Below are positions 20,798-31,944 of a stretch of DNA of 64,000 nt, one piece after another. The position numbers and the translations under genes were made by a program. Location of the stretch: the NCBI GenBank assembly GCA_023213315.1, contig JAKCPI010016644.1, forward strand, positions 24,783-88,782. The letters are read 5' to 3'. A model generated the notes under the pieces. It ran no database searches. It had not been told where the DNA came from and worked only from the letters and a program-made list of their open reading frames with translations. Numbering within the stretch: position 1 is the stretch's first letter; every line of letters starts with the position of its first letter. Origin of the DNA: Euborellia annulipes. Its lineage: Eukaryota; Arthropoda; Insecta; Dermaptera; Anisolabididae.

Positions 20798-20869
20798 AGC
20801 TGTGTGAATTAACCAAATAAAGAAATAACCTTAGCTGCATTTCTCATTTTTACCCTCTTATTAATATAA

Positions 20870-22034
20870 CAACTCAGCTATAAATTGTTTACGTAAGATT
20901 TAATTATTTTATATTCTTTATTCATTTGGAGAGGGTGAGGACAATCATCTTGTCCGTCCGTCCAAAGACAGAAAATACCTTTCTTTTGGGGGAGGGGGAG
21001 TGCTTGAACGCCCCCCCCCCACCCTAATAAATAAGCCAATGTTAAACTCATACCCGATTTATTTAAATTAATTCGTACCCAAAGAATTTGAAATAAATTT
21101 CAATTTCTTTAAACGCAAAAAGCTTAGGCATCGAGACCTCTTCCTCTGCTCTAGAAAATCACTATTTTAAACGAATTCATGAGCAAAATATAAATTCATT
21201 GGTCCAATTTTTGGATTAGTAAAATTAAAAATGTCGAAAAATTTATTTTCTCTGGAATGCTATAGGCAAAATTATTTAAAGGGAATATTTTTAAATCAAG
21301 CTATAAAAATCCAAAGAGTCAAAATATAAATAAAATTTAATAATCATTGGACGTAATATACTAAAGAGAAGGGAATTTAAATAAATAAAAGACAAGGTGT
21401 CATCCTATCATAAATCCACATCCCTCTAGAAGTGACATTTAAACTGCGTTTATTTCAAATTCGAAATTTATAACATTTACTATCATTTCTTATCAACACA
21501 AATTAAGACAGGACGCCTTTGCCTGGGGCTGGAGCTAATTTGCTTGCCTTGTCTTATCTAACTCGCAAGATGAGCAAAGTAGAAATTTTACTAAGTCTCT
21601 CAGCTGTCCCTTTGAGATGAGGTTTACGAACCAACCCTTTAATGATATTATAACATAAATTTATTATAATATTGCAAGAGAATGTTTGTTATTTATATTA
21701 TACAAGGAAATTTTAAAAAATCTATTAAATCCCTGTGAAGCTTATAGTATTATAGATTTTCACCGTAACGAGGAATCAATGGATATATCAATCAATTTAT
21801 TTATATTCGAATAAAATATTAATAAATGAATGAAATTTGAGGGAGCCAGGTGAAAAATGAAAACAAATTTGCTCTTCTTGGGAAAGTTTCAAGCACTTTT
21901 TCATAAGTTTAGTCAATTTTTACAGTTGCTTGATGGATTATATTGTTTATTGCTTTGATTTTGTATTGCTATTTTGTAATTTTTTATATGTATACTTAAG
22001 ATAATGTGAGGTATGCTCTAGTAGTCTTCCCTAA
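20870..22034. other. unassigned AT-rich stretch
   Basis: A GGGGGAGGGG / CCCCCCCC pair at about 20990-21020 may be an element core, but no termini are found. No gene. Confidence 0.35.
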
Positions 22035-22075
22035 ATCTATTTATATAATTCGCTAATGTCCGCCTGTCTGTCTGT
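22035..22075 (+). mobile_element. Helitron 5'-end fragment
   Basis: TCTATTTATATAATTCGCTA followed by a (CTGT)n stretch matches the 5' terminus (TC start) of the Helitron pair near 44.3-45.5 kb. Confidence 0.5.
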
Positions 22076-22084
22076 CACGTGATG

Positions 22085-22493
22085 TTCAAACAATTTTCAG
22101 GACAAAATGAGAATATACATTTTAAAAAGCATCTAAAAAAGAATTGATTTTTGAATTTAAAAAAAAAATCGTTGGAGCAAATTTTGAGAAAATCGAAAAA
22201 AAACTGAAAAACTATATCAGTAAAGTACTAGTACTCTTTGGCCGATTTTGATTAAAAGCCTATTTTCATGCCCTAGGGGGTGTTTAACTTATATATAAAA
22301 TTTCAGTCTCATAGCTCAATTCCTTCATGCTTTAAATTGAACAGAGACAGACAGACAGACCATGTCGCGAAAACCACTTTTTTGGATTCAGGGGACCTCA
22401 AAATGTATATATTTATTAAAATCTCGTGATCGAATTTTCTCATGAATCCAATGCTTTCTCTCTATATATTAACATATATAGGTAAGAGAAAGT
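22085..22493 (-). mobile_element. M1 element, partial
   Basis: Minus-strand M1 from CAGGACAAAATGAGAATATA to the terminal hairpin ending AGGTAAGAGAAAGT. A second small piece with ATTACCATAGCAAC (22535-22548) follows at 22497-22572. Confidence 0.75.
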
Positions 22494-22689
22494 AAAATGT
22501 AAAGTTTATAAACATAGAAAAATATTTATATTTTATTACCATAGCAACCATTTCGAGAAAGTAAAAATTGTCTGATTCATATTTTTTTTTAAAAGAGATG
22601 ATTTTTACTTTCTCTTTAAATTAAAATGATTTTTTTTTAAATTTCCCATTTAAAATTATTTTCTAATAATTCATATTCGAAATAATTTG

Positions 22690-22995
22690 GATCGTTGCCA
22701 ATTATCTATTAGTATAGGTGTCCGTCCCCACCCCCTCCCCTCCCCCACTCTCGGGGGCTCAAGCCGAAGGTGGCTCGCCATTGGCTGTCTAATCTCATAG
22801 AGCAGCTGCAATTCGAGTCTACATGTAAAGTCAATCAGAAAAGTTTCCTTTATATTCAAATACAAGATCAAAGCGTCTTCAGTCGAGAGGGGGCAGTGAT
22901 AAGTGAAGCACCTTCCGTGTTAATCGTGTTCAACCCTCATTTGGAACATGGCGCCGCGTGGGACGGACGCGTCGAACCTGGGCTCCAGTAAAAAA
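22690..22995. other. low-copy GC-richer island
   Basis: Higher-complexity sequence unlike the surrounding repeats, with CCATTGG (inverted CCAAT, near 22778) and CAGCTG (22803). A pair of opposed ORFs (22671..22871 -, 22770..22991 +) have no recognisable motif. It could be regulatory; unproven. Confidence 0.3.
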
Positions 22996-23525
22996 TTCGC
23001 GTTTCTTCTAAACTTTAAGGGCATTTGAGGTAAATTTCATCTCTCCACGTTCATTAATACTTGGTTTATTATTTTAAATATTAGAAATATAAATGGCTTC
23101 ACAAAATATTATTATTTATATGTATATACTGTATTATATATAAACGTAGTTGTGATTTTATGAAAATGTATTCATAGGGTCCGTGTAGGAATATAACAAA
23201 ATATTTTTATATATGGAGGTGGTACGAAGTTTGTTTCTAGGCGATCAGTGAATTTATTTTTTTAATTTAATAAAATAAATAAATAAAATATTTAAAGACA
23301 AATAATAAAGTAGACTAATTGATTTGCCTCTCTCTGCTTGACTCTCTTGCAAGAGGCAGTATGCAGGTCAGGACAAGTTTGTTGGATGGCCTAATAGGTA
23401 GACCTATGTAGCATAGATCAGAAACCTGAGTATAGGCTTATTGACCAAAGCATAGGAATATTTCTGCAGTTTATATCTATTCAATTGACTGACTTGTTTC
23501 TCGTATTTTTTCATTTAAACTTAAC

Positions 23526-23580
23526 TAGCTACGTCGCCCGTTTTCGGTGGGCACCTTGTCAGGCAAATTTCGAATTCCTG
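23526..23580 (-). mobile_element. Helitron 3'-end-like hairpin plus CTAG
   Basis: On minus the segment ends GCCCACCGAAAACGGGCGAC followed by GTAGCTAGT. A GCCC/GGGC hairpin a few bases before CTAG followed by T is the usual Helitron 3' terminus. Confidence 0.55.
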
Positions 23581-23699
23581 GATACCCTTTGTTAGATATT
23601 TACTTCCATTTTTTAATAGAGATAGAATAATCAATTCATTTATATGCAGTGGTGGATGACATCCAATCCAAGGGATCACAATCACTTTTAAGATATCCT

Positions 23700-23790
23700 T
23701 AACCAAGGCCGAAACGTTAGCTGTTAGAAATATATTTAAAAAAAAAAATTCTGACTCCGTTTTCTTCTAACTACCATTCCTGATACAATA
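23700..23790 (+). repeat. 3' end of the 59.6-kb hammerhead family
   Basis: AAGGCCGAAACGTTAGCTGT and TTTTCTTCTAACTACCATTC match 59720-59800. The CTGANGA half is absent, so no ribozyme core remains. Confidence 0.6.
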
Positions 23791-23810
23791 TACCAGATAA
23801 TTCTATACTA

Positions 23811-24090
23811 GCGGCGTTGCCCGCTTTTGTGGGCTTCTCCTACTGATATTTAGTTTTTTTTTTTTTTTTTTTTTCAAATAAGAACCTTACATACAATATC
23901 TAACAACGGCCCGCGTGGCGCCTCTTCAGATTAATATAAAAAATCAAAATTAGTGAAAACCGACTAGCTGCCTTGCCCGCTTTCGGAGGGCTTCTCTCAT
24001 TGATATTTAGTTGTTTTTTTTTTTTTTCCAAATAGGAACCTCACATACAATACCTAACAAGGACCCGCGTGTGGCGGCCTCTTTTTTATT
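23811..24090 (-). mobile_element. two Helitron 3'-end copies
   Basis: At 23811 and 23961 minus-strand ends read AAGCCC..GGGC then CTAGT, each followed inward by the same AACTAAATATCAGTAGGAG-like text. They are two short related copies about 150 bp apart, with T runs. Confidence 0.55.
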
Positions 24091-24099
24091 GATTTTCTG

Positions 24100-25210
24100 A
24101 AAATTTTCCGTTAAACGCCTACGATCCGAACTTGCATCGTGGTTTCATAAAACCACACAATGATTTTCCTTTAATTATTCTTTTATTGAACCTCGTATAG
24201 GAGTGATTTACATTTATTTTAATCAAATCCCCAAAACTACACAGGACAGACTAATCTTATTTAAAAAAAAAAATCAGGAATGACTTCCTCTAAACTTTCA
24301 CTATGCTACAATATGATTATCTTTCAAATCTGTATCAACTTTTTGGGGAAATAAGACAACTGGAAGTAGTACTTTTCATTGATTTGACTGCGTTATTATT
24401 TGTGACCACAAATTCTAAAAATGTTTATAACTACACCTGTATTATAAATCTAAAACGTCTAGAATCATCAAAATCTCGAGATCGAATTTTTTTTGACTCT
24501 ACTTCGTATACGAGAAAGTAATAATAATAGCTTAAATGAGATATAAAGTAAATTCAAAAATATATTTTATTAAGTTCCTAAAAAGGACAGACAAATGAAT
24601 GGATAAAAATAAAACTTTGTTTGATCCCGACTTAATGAAGAGGCAGGCGTAAAATCTCTCACGAAATTTTCATTCTCATAATTTTATCATTTCATACCTC
24701 TACCCCTCCCCCTCGCCTTCCTCCCTACCACTCGTAAGTCACTTCTGACAGGAGCTCTATATTTATTTTCGACGTCATAGGCGCAAGCAAACTCTTTTTA
24801 CTAGGCACACACACTTAACGCTTATTAATTTTTTGGTTTATTATTTCAAAAATTTCATTTTGTGGAATCAGGTTAATTAATGGTGGTAATATAAAGACTC
24901 TCTTTGTATTTAATTAAATTTAGAAATTGCACAAAACCGGAAATATAGAAAAATCATGAGTTAATTAAGTGAGTGAATGAATATACGTTTAGAATTTTAA
25001 AGGGAGAACTATAAAATTTATATATTAGTGTGTGTGATATAGAGAAATGGACAATAACAAATATCTTGGGTTATAAAACACCGCTGTGGTGTCCTATAAA
25101 ATCGACTGCTTTCTCAAGAATATATTCAATACTTAAAGAGGCCTCGGGAGTGAAGGTGTTACGCATGTTTTTCCCGCTAAGATGGCGTTGTGTGTCATAA
25201 CAAGTATGCC
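24100..25210. other. unassigned AT-rich stretch with M1 crumb
   Basis: A small M1-like end (CATCAAAATCTCGAGATCGA to ACGAGAAAGTAA) lies at about 24465-24520 on minus. The rest is unassigned. Confidence 0.4.
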
Positions 25211-25261
25211 CAAAAAATCAAGTAATTCAAAAATTTGCTAAGAGATGTCAGAATGGTAGCA

Positions 25262-26290
25262 AGTAAAAAAAATTTTAATTTTAGTATGTTTTAGTATAGT
25301 AAATTTACAAATTTTCTTGTAAATGATAACTACCATACATTTGTATACTAAATTACAAATCTATCCATTCAAAAAATTTTACAACCAAAAAACATTTAAA
25401 ATTACAATTCTTTGGAAAATTAGAGTAAATATTGTAATTTTACCATACGATTTCTAATTTTACAATACAACGGCATTGTAATTTTAGAACACGGTTTGTA
25501 ATTTTAGAAAAGGGTTTGTAATTTTACAAAAAGTTTCTAATTTTACAATACAAGGGTATTGTAATTTTCCTTTTAAGTCTCTCTGAGACGGTCAACATGG
25601 CGACTTTGTTTCGACTGTTTTAGCTTTCTTAATAAAGACATTTTTGGCACTATAAGGATTTATTTAAGTTATAATAATACAAAAAATAATAATATTATGA
25701 TAACTTTAAGTTTATTTTTATTTTATTATTTAGTAAAAATAGTTGACAATGAGGTCATACTTGAATGCCAAATAGCAGAGATAGATCATTAGTTAACAGG
25801 TGATTCGATGGTCAAATGGACTAGGCAGCAAGGCTTCTACCAAAAAGGTCAGTGTTCAAATCCTGGAGGAATTTTTCATTAAATAAAAATATTTACTTCA
25901 CTCCATCCAGGTAGAGACGTCCCCTAAAGGTCAATAACCTATGGGTCCAGTCGTAAATTTTTTTCTTTTTTCTAAATATTAGTAAAATTACAAACATTTG
26001 GATTGTAAAATTGCTAAATATTTGTAAAATTACCAGACATTTGGATTGTAAAATTGCTAAATATTTGTAAAATTACAGACATTTGGATTGTAAAATTGCT
26101 AAATATTAGTAAAATTACCAAATTTGGACTCGAAAATTGCTAAATATTAGTAAAATTACCACACATTTGTAAACGATTTTTGCAAAGAGTTTTGTAAAAT
26201 ATAATTCAACTGTATAGTAAATTTAGTATCTATTGGTCTTGGAAATTTGCTTACAACAAAAAAATTGTAAAATCATCGAAATTTTTTACA
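25262..26290. mobile_element. foldback of TGTAAAATTAC words with tRNA-like core
   Basis: Ends GTAAAAAAAATTTT and GAAATTTTTTAC are inverted. The left flank repeats GTAATTTTA words; the right has four tandem ~55-bp units with ACATTTGGATTGTAAAATTG (about 25980-26165). A tRNA-like stretch sits between them (25795..25870). Confidence 0.6.
25795..25870 (+). repeat. tRNA-like core inside the foldback
   Basis: GGTCAAATGGACTAGGC resembles an A box, and GTGTTCAAATCCTGG a B box, about 50 bases apart. It lacks the pairing of a functional tRNA. Confidence 0.5.
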
Positions 26291-26815
26291 TGTAATAATA
26301 TTTAATGCATTTGGTTGATTTTCATTGATCTTTTAACAATAAATACTTTATAAATGTTATTATATATTATGTAGTCTTTTATAAAAGCATAAAAATATAT
26401 AAATATAGGCCAGATTTAGGCTAATAGGGGAGCTGTTAGACTAGCCTGCCATCTATTGCAAGAATGCTGAACTAATTTGACAGTTGATTTTTAAATAAAT
26501 CATCTAAGCTTATTTTAAAAATTTCTTAATTAATATGTGATTAATAATAACAATAAATTCATTTTTAAATTTAAAAAAAATTAAAGATTATTGGGACAGA
26601 TTGTTTTTTTTTTGTATTTGCTTGATAACAAAAAAATTAATTACGATATTTTTTTAATAAGTCATTAAAAAAATTATAGCTCGATGTCCCAATAATCTCT
26701 TATGAATTTAATTCATTAAAAAAAAAACCGCATTGAAAAATTTCTTATATTGTCTAGTTTTTTTTTAAAGTACGTTTAGACGTCGCTCCTGAACCCCCTT
26801 AAATCTTTAACATAA

Positions 26816-27690
26816 GTAGTAAAAACATTTTTCGGAACATTGAATGGAAACGAAGGATTGATTGTCCCGCAAAATACAAGACAAATGGTCATTCTACCAC
26901 AGATGAGAACGTAAACAAGCTGTTGATAGGCTACAGTTTTAACGCCTTCTTTTAATAATAGTCGGTCCGCTTTAGCTCTTATTTGTCAAGTAAATTTTTT
27001 CAACATACATATTTTAAAAACAGAAGATTAAGGAAACGTTAAATGTTAATGACAAGCACGTGGATGGACTCCTAATTTTTCTCGATTTTATTTTTTTTTT
27101 TTTTTTTGTGAAAATTTTTTAATTTCCCCTAATCCTTTAATCGCCAACAAAATATTTAAAATTCTCAAGTCAAAAATAGAGTCAGTAAAATTTTACTAAT
27201 GTTTATTTTTAGCTCTTAATATTATATCCATATGTGAAAAATTAAAAAAATTATACCTCAAACCTCGACCCCTTGATAATGAATTATTAACTTTTTAAGT
27301 AGTAAAAATACTTTTTACGTGAGTGGATATTTATTTAAATAGCTAGCTCTGAAATTTAATTAAATTTTTATTTGAATTAAGTGAAAGAGAAGAGAAATTA
27401 ATGGATTTATACGCTCAATTGAATTTTTTTTTTATTTTCCATTTATTGAGATTTATTCAAAAGCCATTGATCAAAACAAAAATAAAATACAAAAAAAAAG
27501 TAAAAAGGAAGGAATATTAAAATAAAATGTAATATTTGTAAATATAAATATTTAACCTGATCATAAAGGTAAATAAAAAAAAAATTACGTTATATTTAAA
27601 AAATAATTTTATTTACTTTGATATTTTTATTTACATAGTCAATTCTCTTGGAAATATTTAAATTTATTTTTTAATTTAATTATTTTCTAC
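26816..27690. other. unassigned AT-rich stretch
   Basis: T runs and AT-rich text; no gene recognised. Confidence 0.4.
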
Positions 27691-27760
27691 TGGACAAACA
27701 AGCGACGTTTCGATACTATGTTGGGATCATCTTCAGGCATTTTGTTCAATCAAAACAAGA
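27690..27760 (-). repeat. hammerhead-bearing repeat fragment
   Basis: Single-arm copy surrounding the core at 27704..27736. Confidence 0.5.
27704..27736 (-). ncRNA. hammerhead-like motif without stem III
   Basis: On minus: CTGAAGA, stem II GAT/ATC, GAAAC, GTC. Flanking GC/GC and ACA/TGT bases allow a short interrupted stem I. Confidence 0.5.
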
Positions 27761-28019
27761 TAAAAATAATGTTTCGTTCGTTAAAATATTCCAAGGAAGG
27801 AATGTTGACAAAATTTTGGACTTTGGGATATTTATGATTTGGAATATTCTCTTTTTAAATAAATTATTAACAACTTTTGGACACTTTCTATTTTCCCACT
27901 TATTTATTTTCTATGTCTACCTATCAATTATTGGCTTCATCTTTCACTCCAAACTTACAGTAAGCTTATTTATTAAAGCTCGAGTGTATATAAAATGCAG
28001 ATAACGATCCCTTAGAAGT

Positions 28020-28105
28020 TAGTTCACTTGAGTCAGAGCAATGCACAGTATTTGAAAACGACAGCAGAATAAGCAGTCGAAAAGTTGTACAGTATTTATA
28101 TTTTT
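28020..28105. repeat. dispersed repeat shared with 29762..29845
   Basis: GCAGAATAAGCAGTCGAAA and ATGCACAGTATTTGA occur inverted at 29770-29835. Function unknown. Confidence 0.5.
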
Positions 28106-28154
28106 ATGTTAGCGAGGTGAATAGCTAAATCAAAATGAAGTCGGAAAGCAGCTA

Positions 28155-28312
28155 TGTTTCTTTCTTTATTATAGAACCCACAGCGACGTTTCGATCGACT
28201 AGGCGACCATCTTTCAGTCAACAGAACCCCAGTCATGAAGATGGTAGCATAGTCGATCGAAACATCGCTGTGGGTTCTATAATAAAGAAATAAACATAGC
28301 TGCCTGGCCTTT
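28155..28312. mobile_element. palindromic hammerhead-like element
   Basis: Arms TTCTTTATTATAGAACCCAC (left) and its complement (28272-28291) face each other. Cores at 28185..28216 (minus, CTGAAAGA with one extra A) and 28235..28266 (plus, ATGAAGA, GAAACATC) are both damaged. Confidence 0.75.
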
Positions 28313-29040
28313 TATTTATCCTACTTTATATTTTGAATAAATAATTAATACGTATTTTTCGATTAGGCTCTATTAGATTTATCGTTAAAAACTTAAGATT
28401 ATTTTGTATAATGCACACGATGTCAAACATCCGCTGTTTCTAAGTTATTTAAGGTTTCTTGTATAATCTACCAATTCAAAGTGTTCAAAATATTAATAAT
28501 TATTTTAATAAAAACGTATTTTCCATTACATAAATATTTTAAAGTTCAAAATTTTCCTTCCCTGAAATGTTTAATTAACAAATTCTGCGGGACACCCTGT
28601 TTTTACTTTTTTCTATCTAAGGACGAATGGGACGCTAGTAACCTACAAAAAAAATCTGATGTTTCTGTAGATTTCATTAAGAATTGAAAATTTGAGGGAT
28701 AAAGGATCGTTTTGAGAAAATAGGTAATCAACTGAGCAGGGCGCGTTCCGAGTGGTTGGCGGACATCCGTTTTCACTATAAATATAGAGGGTATAATTTA
28801 ATCCCCTGTCTTATTAATTTCTTCTTTCACTTCCCCTTTAGTTCACTGATTAAATCTATTTAAAATTATTATATTTGAATACCAGTTCGTTGTTATGTTA
28901 TAAATCTCTACTATCCAATAATTAATAAAAAAAAAAAAAAATATAGCTAAATCTTGTCTTTTAAATCATCTTCCATATTTCACTATATTATATGATTATA
29001 TGTAGATACGATAGCATCTGTGTGCTTATAAATCGCTATA
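28313..29040. other. unassigned AT-rich stretch
   Basis: No recognised gene; the 68-codon ORF at 28481..28687 has no known motif. Confidence 0.35.
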
Positions 29041-29340
29041 AATTTTGATCGGATTTCAAGAAGCTGATTGGCTCTCGGGTTTCTTCGCCCCCCCCCCCTC
29101 CCCCTCCCCCACACTACGCTCTTTCCATCGCCTTCTGTTTGCTCTCACTTCTAGGGGGTGGGAATCTGGGGGTTAGGATGGGTTGTATCGAATTACGACA
29201 CCGCAGAGCTTCTTTCACGTTTTCCAGAAAATAGTATCGAAACGGATACATTAGCCTCACCCTCGCTGTCCTCATACCCCTGGATTGGATTTCCCTGCAA
29301 CCTGCGAACACACGCCGTTTAAAATCTCCCCTGAGTTTTT
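29041..29340. other. low-copy GC-richer island
   Basis: Begins with GATTGGCT (CCAAT-like), followed by a C-rich run at 29087-29110. No element termini are seen. Confidence 0.3.
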
Positions 29341-29949
29341 AAAAAGTATAGAGGGAGAGGAGAGATATCTATTTATTTGTCATTTGGGAGTTTCTAAAAA
29401 AAAAAAATAAGAAGATCAAAAGAGCTTAAATAATTTAATTATAATTATTTTTTTTTATATAAGAGAAAATTTAGTAATATCAGCGTCTCTAGAGGCCATA
29501 AAAGTGGTTTAGAAATAAATTCATATTTTCATACTATTTTTTTTTTTAGTTGTATATGTATGATTTCGCTAACCTTATCAAATTTAGAATTTGAAAAATT
29601 TTATATAATATAATCTGAACGTTATTTATCCAAAATGAAATATATATCGAAAGGGGGCGGAGGGAATGCTGTGCAATCATTCACACCAGATTAACAAACA
29701 AATAATTGTCCATTTTTAGGGGAATTTTTAATTATAGACCACATTTTGTTTATTAATTATTTATTAAAAATATAAATACTGAACATCGTTTCGACTGCTT
29801 ATTCTGCCGCCGTTATCAAGTACTGTGCACTTGCTGCGACTATATATGTATATACCGTGCAGAGAAAAGATATTGGACAAGCTCACGTCTGCCTGGCTTT
29901 TGAGCCTTACGCATGGGCAACCATTTACAACAGTCTGTATAGTTAGTTG

Positions 29950-31868
29950 TAGGAACCGACCGAATATTCGGTTTCGGTTACGGTTTCGGCCAGTTTCGGC
30001 CAAAAATCATGGTTTCGGCCGTAGTTTCGGTTTCGGCCAAAAAGTGGCCGAACCTTTCGGCGGCCGAAACCAGAGTCTGAAAAATGGGATGAGACTCGCA
30101 TGCAAAAAAAAAAAAAAAAGGTCAAATAATTTGCACTTGTAGTCCAGTCAAATTTCACATTAAATTCGCAAATGCGAAATAACGCTGCATTTTTGGTATG
30201 TTATTTTGACCCCTTAGGAGAGTGTGAAACCACATTTGGCAATCAAAAAAAAGTTGTGCAACCTGCATAATACGAGAAAAATTTCAAAATTTTCGGACAT
30301 TTTTCAGTTTTTGCAGTTTAATTAAAAAAATATGGGCTTTTGACATTAGTTGTTATTATCATTTTTAAAGTGCATTAAATTTCAAACAATTGAAGCCAAA
30401 CCACACCTTCGTAAGTTTAATAGTTTTTGAGATATGATGCAATTTCATGTAGGGCTATTTAAAACTTGTATTATTGGAATTTTTGTTTTTTAAGTTTATA
30501 GGAGAACTATAAGAGCTAATGACCCCGTTTTGCGCTTAAATGAAAGGTAATTAAATGTGCTAAAACTCAATTTATCACAACTTTTCTCTTAGCATGAGCC
30601 GTTATGTCGATATTGGGCTTAAAACACAACAGAAATTTTAGAATTTTTAATTTTATTTATGTTTAAAGCCCAATATCGACATAACGGCTCATGCTAAGAG
30701 AAAAGTTGTGATAAATTGAGTTTTAGCACATTTAATTACCTTTCATTTAAGCGCAAAACGGGGTCATTAGCTCTTATAGTTCTCCTATAAATTTAAAAAA
30801 CAAAAATTCCAATAATACAAGTTTTAAATAGCCCTACATGAAATTGTATCATATCTCAAAAACTATTAAACTTACGAAGGTGTGGTTTGGCTTCAATTGT
30901 TTGAAATTTAATGCACTTTAAAAATGATGATAACAACTAATGTCAAAAGCCCATATTTTTTTAATTAAACAGCAAAAACTGAAAAATGTCCGAAAATTTT
31001 GAAATTTTTCTCGTATTATGCAGGTAGACAACTTTTTTTGATTGCCAAATGTGGTTTCACACTCTCCTAAGGGGTCAAAATAACATACCAAAAATGCAGC
31101 GTTACTTGGGGGTTTGCGAATTTAATGTGAAATTTGACTCGACTATTACTGCAATTTTTGTTTTTTTACGATTACAAGAAAACTACAAGGGTTACTGACC
31201 CCGTACTGCACTTAAATAAAAGGTAATTAAATGTGCTAAAACTCAATTTATCACAACTTTTCTCTAAACTTGAGCGGTTAAGCCGATATTCGGCTTTAAA
31301 CATAAGCAAAACTGAAAATTGTAACATTTGTGAAAATCTTGTACATTTTTCAATTATCTTATCTCAAAAACTATTAGAGATACGGAGCTGCAAATTGGCT
31401 TGAATTGTTTCAAATTTAATATACTTTGAAAATGCTATAAGCAAGAAATGTCAAAAAGCCCATAGTTTTTGAATTAAACTGCAAAAACTGAAAAAAGTGC
31501 GAAAATTACGCAGTTTTTCTCGTACTACGCGGGAAGCACAACTTTTTTTAATTGCAAAATGTGGTTTTGCACTCCCCAAGGGGTCCAAATAACATACCAA
31601 AAATGCAGGAATACTTTACGTTTTGCGATTTAAATGTCGATATTGACTGGCCTATTGAGGGAAAAAAATTTTAGTCTCCCTAAAAAAAAAGGTAAAATGA
31701 TTTTCACGGGAGGGAAAAAAATTCAAAAAAAAAAAGGTAAAATGAAAAAAATTTTTTATAGGAAATACAAGTTTCGGTTTCGGTTACGGTTTCGGCCGAA
31801 ACTAAGGTTGAGGCCGAATATCGTTCGGTTTCGGTTTCGGCTGAAAATCTTGTTTCGGTCGGACCCTA
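29950..31868 (+). mobile_element. hAT-like MITE, family GGTTTCGG, split by insertion
   Basis: Same termini as 12710..13122, with identical flanks GTTAGTTG at 29942-29949 and 31869-31876. The two halves (29950-30139 and 31655-31868) join exactly like the reference copy once 30140..31654 is removed. Confidence 0.9.
30140..31654. mobile_element. unclassified 1.5-kb palindromic element, 3-bp target duplication
   Basis: Termini TAGTCCAGTC (30140) and GACTGGCCTA (ending 31654). Flanks are TTG on both sides (30137-30139, 31655-31657); the undisrupted relative at 12710 shows a single TTG. 30140-30630 and 30664-31145 are inverted copies. 31146-31654 is a diverged further copy of the same unit. No ORF of note. 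Confidence 0.85.
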
Positions 31869-31944
31869 GTTAGTTGCTTCCAAATGAACCCTGCAGGGCT
31901 CTTAACAACAACTTAATATACAGACTTTTGTAAATGGTTGCCTG

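Larger units (their letters stand above)
20499..20863. mobile_element. near-perfect palindromic hammerhead element
   Basis: Two arms of roughly 150 bp (20499-20648 and 20716-20862) are almost exact reverse complements around a loop containing (TA)n (20683-20700). Each arm carries a hammerhead core in opposite orientation. The outer edge TTATTAATAAGAGGG is mirrored at 20850-20866. No ORF. Confidence 0.85.
25215..26815. mobile_element. large AT-rich element ending CTGAACCCCCTTAA
   Basis: The left flank AGAGATGTCAGAATGGTAGC (about 25242) and the right part (TGATTTTCATTGATCTTT, GCAAGAATGCTGAA, CTGAACCCCCTTAA) reappear inverted at 42352..42890. That copy lacks the iterated-word foldback at 25262..26290. 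Family unknown; possible TTAA at the right end. Confidence 0.55.

Noticed and set aside
25980..26165. CRISPR-like array
   Set aside because: The ~55-bp units are plain tandem repeats without unique spacers, in a eukaryotic genome.
28020..28105. Additional hammerhead in the repeat shared with 29762
   Set aside because: CGAAA is present, but the other half reads TTGATAACG / TTGAAAACG and does not give a CUGANGA core.
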